From an uncultured Porphyromonadaceae bacterium (GTDB lineage: Bacteria; Bacteroidota; Bacteroidia; Bacteroidales; Muribaculaceae), in the NCBI GenBank assembly GCA_937921035.1, contig CALEUL010000043.1, forward strand, positions 1-15,587: 15,587 bases of DNA. The letters run 5' to 3'. The position numbers were made by a program, and so were the translations under genes. Within the stretch, counting starts at the first letter, position 1. Every line of letters starts with the position of its first letter. The notes under the pieces were generated by a model. That model did not search any database. It was not told the DNA's origin and was given only the letters and a program-made list of their open reading frames with translations. This document shows, one piece after another, positions 1 to 5,428 of the stretch.

Positions 1-73
1 AAACAATATTAGTTAATCCGCTCTAAAAGTGTCAACCTAAATCAGGGAAGGTCATTAGTTCGAATATAGGGCG

Positions 74-81
74 TAAATTTG
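74..81 (+). promoter_or_regulatory. Bacteroidota -7 promoter element for the first secreted-protein gene
   Basis: TAAATTTG fits the Bacteroidota -7 consensus TAnnTTTG. No convincing TTTG -33 box lies about 19-20 bases upstream. If transcription begins about four bases after the box, the mRNA has a leader of roughly 100 nt before the ATG at 186. No other gene candidate lies in bases 1-185. Confidence 0.5.
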
Positions 82-185
82 CCACATCCAATCGGGAAAC
101 CGAAAGGCAAAGAAATTTGAAAAGTCTATTCAAAAACAGATTTATTTTAACAAAACTTTACAAATAACCCTTAAAAAATTTGTCT

Positions 186-2009
186 ATGGGAAAATTTTTT
201 ACCACACTACTCTCTGTTACGGCTGCCGCGAGCGTTGCAATGGCAGCAACACCTCAGATGATGACGGCAAACAAGCTCAGTGCTGAATCCCGTTTTGCGA
301 CTCCGAACATCGAGAAACTTACAACCTTACAGCGTACTCATGTTGTTGGAGCCAACGCCGGGGGCCAGTGTTTCCTTGGCAAGAATGTTGAAAACAACAG
401 GAATCTGTTAAGTAAGGCCCCGAAGCGTCTGGCAGAGGGTGAAACTCCCACAGTAATCACCGAAACACCGGACGGACTGAACTGGACCTATTCGCGCAGC
501 GGGGATGGCTTCATGGTGTTCTGGGGTTATATAATGCCACACGTACAGAGCGGCCAGGTTCTCAATGCTGTGATAAGCAACGATTTCTCAACAATATATA
601 TGCAGGATCCAGTATCATCTGCAGTTGCCGGCACATGGGTGAAAGGAACGTTTGACTTTATGAACAGTAAAGTTACCATTCCCACGGGGCAGTATATCAT
701 GTATAGCGAGGAAGAAGGCTACGGAGCTATTTTAGCAGCAGGCAAGCTCACCCAGGTAGAAGAGGACGGAGATGTCTACTATACATATGTAATGGATGAA
801 ACGACAACCGAAATTACGTATGAAGTGGATCCGATGAATCTTGGCATCAAGGTAGAGGACAAATTTTTCAGCACCGAAGAAATGCCGGAGTATATCGTAA
901 CTCTTTTCTGGAGCGATGACCAGTCGTGGTCAGGTTATGCCGACTTCAACTCGGTTTATACACCGTTCGAAGACTATATCACCACTCTTCCGTATAATGC
1001 AGAGGCCTCCGACTGGCTTTTAGTTTCCAAAGATCTTGACAGCGATAGCGAGGCAACCAGCTTTGTGAAAGTTGCCGTACAGGACGACAAGATGTATATC
1101 TGCGGACTGAATGGCGAGGATCCCGAGGCCTGCGTTACGGGAACGATATCCGACGGTAAGGTAACATTCCCGAGCAACCAGTATATCGGTGTATCCAACG
1201 TTGCATATCTCACGTACTTTGTAGGCGGCGAGTATACCATGACGCTTGTAGAAGATCCCGACTGGGGCGATTATGTAGAAGTTTTAGACACAGCAAAAGA
1301 AAGCATAGTATTCGACTATGACGCTGAGACACAGACCCTCAAGGCAGCAGACAATGCGTCGATGCTGATAGCCGCAGGCAAAGCAGACCTGAGCACCGGA
1401 GTAGTAGAGCCATTCAGCGGCTTCTATGCCCCCACCATCAGCTATTTCAACGAAGTAGCAGCAACTCCCGCCACACCTGAAATCCTTGACTTCGGCGATT
1501 ACTTCGATGACTTCGGATACTGCGGCCTGAGCATGTATATTCCAACAGTAAGCACCGATGGCTCATACCTGAACGTCAACAAGCTTTACTATGAAATCTA
1601 TACACGTATCGACGGCGAGGAAGAACCCTTCGTATTCTACGTTGACGAATATGTAGGACTTGCCGACCTTGGCCTCGAGGAAATGGTAGAAGTACCCTAC
1701 ACCCTTGCAATCGACGGCTATGACGGAGCTGATATCCGCTACGGTGGCGCAACAGTATTCTTCTACTCCACACCGGCCGATGCCTACGGCGTGAAGAGCA
1801 TTTACAAGGGTGGCGATGAAGTATGCGAATCGCCTATCGTATGGTACGATGTCAAAGGCGCTACGGGCGTTGAAGACACACTGACCAATGGTTCCGTAAC
1901 CGTTGCCGAAATCTACAGCATTGACGGCGTACGTCGCAGTAGCATGACGAAAGGCCTCAATATCGTGAAGATGAGCGACGGCAGTGTCCGCAAGATGATT
2001 GTACGCTAA
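186..2009 (+). CDS. secreted protein of unknown function with internal duplication and Bacteroidales C-terminal tail
   Basis: I do not recognise a named family. The start is placed at ATG 186, because the in-frame TTG at 180 only adds two residues. The N-terminus (MGKFFTTLLSVTAAASVAMA, then ATPQ) is a clean Sec signal peptide, so the product is exported. The mature part is acidic and beta-rich, with no cysteine cluster or catalytic motif I can name. Two modules resemble each other. Residues about 95-225 contain a Y-M-x-D stretch, then V-K-G, then K-V-T-I-P-x-G-Q-Y-I. Residues about 265-395 contain M-Y-I-C-G, then V-T-G, then K-V-T-F-P-S-N-Q-Y-I. The last 30 or so residues (IYSIDGVRR..., ending GLNIVKMSDGSVRKMIVR) look like the short C-terminal tail shared by many Bacteroidales exported proteins, which resembles a type IX secretion sorting tail. 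It may be a surface or outer-membrane-associated protein; function is unknown. Confidence 0.85.
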   Translation: MGKFFTTLLSVTAAASVAMAATPQMMTANKLSAESRFATPNIEKLTTLQRTHVVGANAGGQCFLGKNVENNRNLLSKAPKRLAEGETPTVITETPDGLNWTYSRSGDGFMVFWGYIMPHVQSGQVLNAVISNDFSTIYMQDPVSSAVAGTWVKGTFDFMNSKVTIPTGQYIMYSEEEGYGAILAAGKLTQVEEDGDVYYTYVMDETTTEITYEVDPMNLGIKVEDKFFSTEEMPEYIVTLFWSDDQSWSGYADFNSVYTPFEDYITTLPYNAEASDWLLVSKDLDSDSEATSFVKVAVQDDKMYICGLNGEDPEACVTGTISDGKVTFPSNQYIGVSNVAYLTYFVGGEYTMTLVEDPDWGDYVEVLDTAKESIVFDYDAETQTLKAADNASMLIAAGKADLSTGVVEPFSGFYAPTISYFNEVAATPATPEILDFGDYFDDFGYCGLSMYIPTVSTDGSYLNVNKLYYEIYTRIDGEEEPFVFYVDEYVGLADLGLEEMVEVPYTLAIDGYDGADIRYGGATVFFYSTPADAYGVKSIYKGGDEVCESPIVWYDVKGATGVEDTLTNGSVTVAEIYSIDGVRRSSMTKGLNIVKMSDGSVRKMIVR

Positions 2010-2036
2010 ACCAACATAAACAATGAAAAATGAGGG

Positions 2037-2058
2037 GTGCGCCGCAGTGGCGGCGCAC
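2037..2058 (+). terminator. GC-rich hairpin between the two secreted-protein genes
   Basis: A perfect 9-bp stem (GTGCGCCGC / GCGGCGCAC) with a 4-nt loop lies 28 bases after the stop of the upstream gene and 31 bases before the next ATG. There is no T-tract, and I see no TAnnTTTG box between it and the next gene. It may be a partial terminator, an attenuator or an mRNA 3'-end stabiliser. Confidence 0.5.
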
Positions 2059-2088
2059 TCTTGATATTCATCGAAAAAGAAAATAGAA

Positions 2089-3939
2089 ATGAAAAAACTA
2101 TATACAACCGTAATGTGTGCCCTGACAGTCGCTTCGTCGGCGATGGGAGCCACAGTGCCAGTAGGCTATGCTCTCGAAGGAGAGCTGATACCGTGGGGTA
2201 CAGGTAAAACCGAGGTATATAATGCCGCAATCAAGATAGACGACGCGGCATTGGTTGGTCAGAAAGTAACAGCGATTCAGTTTACCTGGCAGGAAGGGAC
2301 TACCGCGACGGACTGCGCGGCCTTCCTTGCATCGGAACTCAAACTAAAATCGGGCGTTGCCGTAGGCGACATCGCTACTGCAGAATATACCCCGGAATCC
2401 GGTGTATGCACAGTAACACTGTCAGAACCCTGGACGATAGACCGCGGGACCTTCTATGCGGGCTATACGTTCAAGGTAGGAGCCCCCAACGGCGACCAGG
2501 CATTGGCCAAGCCTATACTGGCAGGATGGTGTACAAGTAGCGAAGCCTGTTATTTTGCAAGTTCGCGAACCTACCGCAGCTGGCAGAAACCAGCAGTTCT
2601 GGAAGGTGCAGGCTTTACCATCCGTGTTATAGTTGAGGGCGACTACTATTCGGATGCCGCCGGAGTAAAATATATAACAAGTCCTGTAACAACATCATCA
2701 GAGGCTCCGGAATGCACAGTTACCGTGGCGAATCACGGCATCAATGAAATCAGCAGCATCGACTACAGCTACACCGTATGCGGCGAGAGTGTAAGCGGCA
2801 CGCATACATTCACCACTCCTATCACTTCCGCATTATACGGCAGCACGGGATCGTTTAAATTCACGGCACCCCTTGTAACAGAGATAGGCGAGCATACCGG
2901 CACATTCACAATAACAAAAGTGAACGGTACGGACAACAACGATGCCACGGCGACCGGCCAGAACACACTCAGTGTAACGAGCCAGCTTGGGAAGCATGTT
3001 GTGGTAATGGAAGAGTTTACAGGCACATGGTGCCAGTGGTGTGTACGCGGACTTGTTGCCATGCGATTGCTCAACCAGCAGCTTGGCGACAGCTTTATCG
3101 CACTCGCCTACCACAACGGGGACCCCATGACCATAACCAGCGACTATCCAGTGAGCGTTGACGGCTTCCCGATGGCGTGCATCGACCGAACTGTAACATG
3201 CGATCCTTACTACGGTCTCGGAGAAGACAACCTTGGGGTCCTTGATGTTATAGAGGCACAGCAGGCCGAAGGAATTCCCGCAAACGTGACAGTTGAGGCA
3301 GAATATAACGAAGACGAAACCGGAATCGACATTAATGCGTCGGCCTATTTCTTCCGTTCGTATACCGAAAATCCCTACCGTCTTGCCTACGTACTTACCG
3401 CCGACGGTCTGATGGGACCCGTTGACGACGCAGACTGGTACCAGTCGAACGCCTACAGCAGATATGCCGCCACCGAACTTCCCGGGGGCGAGGAATTCTG
3501 CAAACCCACAGGTCAGAGCATGATGCGAGTAGCCTTCGATGACGTTGTAGTCGCATACAGCCCCTACGGAGGCGAGTCCGCCTCTTTGCCCGAGAGCGTA
3601 GAGTTTGACAACACATACGGACATACATATTCCTTCGATATCACCAATATAAAGGAGCGCAACAAACCGGATGTAGATCTTATACAGAACAAGGACAAGG
3701 TTTACGTTAACGCACTGCTTATCGATACAACGACCGGTCGAATCGTCAATGCCGGCAAGTGTCATGTAAACGGAGTTTCCACAGGAGTATCCGACATCAC
3801 TACGAGCCGCAATATTGAGAGGGTAGAGTATTTCGACCTCTGCGGACGGCGACTGACGACCGTTCCGGATGCTGGAATGGTTATTGAGCGCACCGTCTTT
3901 ACCGACGGCACGCAGAAAACGAACAAACGAGTATTCTAA
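2089..3939 (+). CDS. secreted Omp28-like protein with thioredoxin-fold domain
   Basis: The signal peptide is MKKLYTTVMCALTVASSAMG, followed by ATVPVG. Residues about 22-195 form a beta-rich N-terminal region I cannot name. Residues about 200-300 look like an Ig/FN3-type sandwich. From about residue 303 there is a thioredoxin-like domain: hydrophobic strand VVVMEEFTGTW, then C315-Q-W-C318, then a helix beginning VRGLVAMRLL. EEFTG-x-W-C-x-x-C is typical of the Omp28-related outer-membrane protein family of Bacteroidota. The C-terminus (VEYFDLCGRRL..., ending TNKRVF) resembles the Bacteroidales sorting-like tail. The CxxC suggests a redox-active or formerly redox-active pair in the periplasm or at the surface; substrate is unknown. 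The gene follows the previous one by 79 bases without an obvious promoter, so the two may be co-transcribed. Domain assignment is by motif recognition only. Confidence 0.8.
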   Translation: MKKLYTTVMCALTVASSAMGATVPVGYALEGELIPWGTGKTEVYNAAIKIDDAALVGQKVTAIQFTWQEGTTATDCAAFLASELKLKSGVAVGDIATAEYTPESGVCTVTLSEPWTIDRGTFYAGYTFKVGAPNGDQALAKPILAGWCTSSEACYFASSRTYRSWQKPAVLEGAGFTIRVIVEGDYYSDAAGVKYITSPVTTSSEAPECTVTVANHGINEISSIDYSYTVCGESVSGTHTFTTPITSALYGSTGSFKFTAPLVTEIGEHTGTFTITKVNGTDNNDATATGQNTLSVTSQLGKHVVVMEEFTGTWCQWCVRGLVAMRLLNQQLGDSFIALAYHNGDPMTITSDYPVSVDGFPMACIDRTVTCDPYYGLGEDNLGVLDVIEAQQAEGIPANVTVEAEYNEDETGIDINASAYFFRSYTENPYRLAYVLTADGLMGPVDDADWYQSNAYSRYAATELPGGEEFCKPTGQSMMRVAFDDVVVAYSPYGGESASLPESVEFDNTYGHTYSFDITNIKERNKPDVDLIQNKDKVYVNALLIDTTTGRIVNAGKCHVNGVSTGVSDITTSRNIERVEYFDLCGRRLTTVPDAGMVIERTVFTDGTQKTNKRVF

Positions 3940-3964
3940 TACTTAACTGAATAAGTACCGATAG

Positions 3965-3992
3965 GAGGCTGTGTCGTAATTGACACAGCCTC
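3965..3992 (+). terminator. strong hairpin, probable terminator
   Basis: A perfect 11-bp stem (GAGGCTGTGTC / GACACAGCCTC) with a 6-nt loop begins 25 bases after the stop of the Omp28-like gene. No T-tract follows, so it could also be a REP-like repeat. The position fits transcript-end formation. Confidence 0.6.
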
Positions 3993-4003
3993 AAGTCAAA
4001 GAC

Positions 4004-4075
4004 CTAATATACAGTCCCGGAGGTGGCTGGACATACATTCTGTCCGTGTGCAATCCTTCCGGGATTGTGTATTAG
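4004..4075. repeat. 72-nt long stem-loop with an inner hairpin
   Basis: The arm at 4004-4021 (CTAATATACAGTCCCGGA) pairs over its full 18 positions with 4058-4075 (TCCGGGATTGTGTATTAG), with two G-U wobbles in RNA and no other mismatch. Within the 36-nt interior, GGACA (4029-4033) pairs with TGTCC (4041-4045). The wobbles suggest structure kept at RNA or single-stranded level. It could be a structured RNA, a small non-autonomous element or an intergenic REP-type repeat. No transposase lies nearby. Confidence 0.5.
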
Positions 4076-4088
4076 ATTGATGTCTTTT

Positions 4089-4160
4089 CCGGAGGCACAA
4101 GTGCCCCCGGTTAACTAAATTTATGGCCTCCGGCCATTCCGTAGGGTTTTGCACCACCCT
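4089..4160. repeat. cluster of three short hairpins abutting the LRR remnant
   Basis: Three palindromes follow in succession. 4089-4110 is CCGGAGGCAC / GTGCCCCCGG, 10 positions with one mismatch and a 2-nt loop. 4123-4137 is ATGGCC / GGCCAT with a 3-nt loop. 4143-4160 is AGGGT / ACCCT with an 8-nt loop. Recognisable LRR coding sequence begins only a few bases after the last one. They look like a clustered REP-type intergenic element. No coding sequence was seen in 3993-4160. Confidence 0.45.
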
Positions 4161-4162
4161 CT

Positions 4163-5088
4163 TCTGTATTTGATAGATGCATCAGCCTGACGTCTGTAAC
4201 CATCCCCACTTCGGTTACCGAAATCGGAGAGTGTGCTTTCAGCAGATGCAGCAGTCTGCCGGAGATAGTAGTAGAAAATGGTAATCCGAATTACATATCG
4301 GAATCCGGCGTATTGTTTAATAACGAAAAAACAGCGCTAATACAATACCCAGCAGGCAAAACAGAAGAAGCCTACACCCTTCCCAGCACAGTTACCAAAA
4401 TAGGCGCGTACGCTTTCTATGGATGCAGCAGCCTGACCTCTGTAACTATCCCGAACTCTGTAAGCGAAATCCAAAATAACAATTCTGTTGTTGCTCACAG
4501 CTCAGTACAATCTATAATCTGAATCCGACGCCTCAAAAAACAGGTGAAGACTCATTTAGAACAGTACCGAAAACCGCTGTAGTATATATCCCCAAAGGCA
4601 GTTATAAAGATTATACAGAAGCCCCTGGCTGGACATATTTCACCGATTTCCGCGAAATGGGCGCTTTCGATATTACCCTGAGCGAGGAGAGCCTCGAACT
4701 CAGAGCCGGCGACACTGCCACCGTTACAGCAACGGTTACGAAAGATGACGACATGACTGTAGAATCCGAGGAATGGAGTTCGTCTGCCCCCGAAGTAGCG
4801 ACCGTAGACCAAGGTGTGATAACCGCCGTGTCTGTGGGCGAGGCAGTAATCCGTTATACCGCCGTCGACGGCTACGGCCTCTCCCACACCGAGTCGTGTA
4901 CGGTTACAGTGAGCCAGATTTCCGGTGTGGCCGAAATCGAGATCGAGACCGAAGCCCCAATGGACGTTTACAACCTGCAAGGCGTTTCAGTGCTTCGCAA
5001 TGCCGACGGGACCGAGCTCGGAAAGCTCCCGTCGGGCCTCTACATAGTGCGTCAGGGTAAGATTGTCAAAAAATTTATCGTGAAATAA
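4163..5088 (+). pseudogene. BspA-like leucine-rich-repeat / Big2 surface protein, truncated and frameshifted
   Basis: Two overlapping reading frames together give the C-terminal half of a BspA-family protein. The first frame is open from just after a TAG at 4142-4144. It reads SVFDRC, then SLTSVTIPTSV, AFSRCSSL, GVLFNNEKTALIQYPAGKT, AFYGCSSLTSVTIPNSV, and stops at TGA 4520-4522. These are LRR_5-type repeats. Homology then continues in another frame, open after a TAA at 4477-4479: FCCCSQLSTIYNLNPTP, then VVYIPKGSYKDYTEAPGW, the usual end of the LRR domain. A bacterial Ig-like Big_2 domain follows (about 4669-4910), and then a sorting-like tail ending GLYIVRQGKIVKKFIVK. The shift between frames lies at about 4475-4483. 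The signal peptide and N-terminal half are missing, and no promoter is seen. The ATG at 4657 opens a 143-codon frame without a signal peptide and is probably not a real gene start. Intact relatives are secreted surface adhesion-type proteins. Confidence 0.85.
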
Positions 5089-5117
5089 TCACGTGTCGCA
5101 ACAACCCGCAACATGTG

Positions 5118-5145
5118 TAGGGACATGCCTTTTGGTATGTCCCTA
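5118..5145. repeat. REP-like palindrome (TAGGGACATGCC type)
   Basis: A 12-bp stem (TAGGGACATGCC / GGTATGTCCCTA, one G-T wobble) with a TTTT loop lies 30 bases after the LRR pseudogene. The sequence recurs in inverted form about 100 bases downstream, so it is more likely an interspersed palindromic repeat than a unique terminator. Confidence 0.55.
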
Positions 5146-5224
5146 TCTATGTTCGCCCAGCGGGTAGTTGTTGGCGTGCCTTTGGTGTGCTACTTTTAAA
5201 GCATTGATAATCAGTGGGCTCGGT

Positions 5225-5256
5225 GGGACGTTGCTGACGTGCCAAAGGCACGTCCC
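5225..5256. repeat. second REP-like palindrome of the same family
   Basis: GACGTGCC (5236-5243) and GGCACGTC (5247-5254) form a perfect 8-bp stem with an AAA loop. An outer GGGACG at 5225-5230 can alternatively pair with CGTCCC at 5251-5256. The segment ending CGTCCCTACA is the reverse complement, with one mismatch, of TGTAGGGACATGCC at 5116-5129. The rest of the 340-base gap 5089-5428 holds TACATGGGG twice (5257-5265, 5285-5293) and no convincing gene. Confidence 0.5.
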
Positions 5257-5379
5257 TACATGGGGATGTGAGGGGCTGCGTCCATACATGGGGCTGCGGG
5301 GTTTCTGATATTCCTCTTCTTTGCGTTGGGACGGCGTTTGTCGATAAAATCGGGCTGTTTTTCGTTTTTTTCGGGCTGA

Positions 5380-5403
5380 TTGTAGGGAAGGCCTTGGCTA
5401 CAA
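5380..5403. promoter_or_regulatory. operator-like 24-bp palindrome over the -33 box
   Basis: The outer half-sites TTGTAG (5380-5385) and CTACAA (5398-5403) flank a central AAGGCCTT (5388-5395). Only the two G-G positions between the outer and central parts fail to match, so 20 of 24 bases are symmetric. The element covers the TTGG (5394-5397) that serves as the -33 box of the following gene. A bound regulator would therefore compete with or help RNA polymerase. No regulator gene is in the window. Confidence 0.45.
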
Positions 5404-5424
5404 CCTCCATTCTGTCTAACTTTG
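5394..5424 (+). promoter_or_regulatory. promoter of the outer-membrane barrel gene (TTGG-N19-TAACTTTG)
   Basis: TAACTTTG (5417-5424) matches the Bacteroidota -7 consensus, and TTGG (5394-5397) lies 19 bases upstream as a near-match to the -33 TTTG. Only four bases separate the -7 box from the ATG at 5429, so the mRNA probably starts at or next to the start codon. Confidence 0.65.
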
Positions 5425-5428
5425 TAGC

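Noticed and set aside
2833..3765. Minus-strand open frame opposite the Omp28-like gene
   Set aside because: It is Cys- and Val-rich with no motif. The plus strand has a signal peptide and a CxxC thioredoxin block in this place.
4024..4637. The 12-mer TGGCTGGACATA occurs at 4024-4035 and 4626-4637
   Set aside because: Several exact 12-base matches are expected by chance in a window of this size, and the flanks do not match.
4657..5088. Stand-alone 143-codon Big2-domain gene
   Set aside because: LRR-end homology continues upstream of the ATG in the same frame, there is no promoter or signal peptide, and the tail expects an exported protein. It is the end of a broken larger gene.
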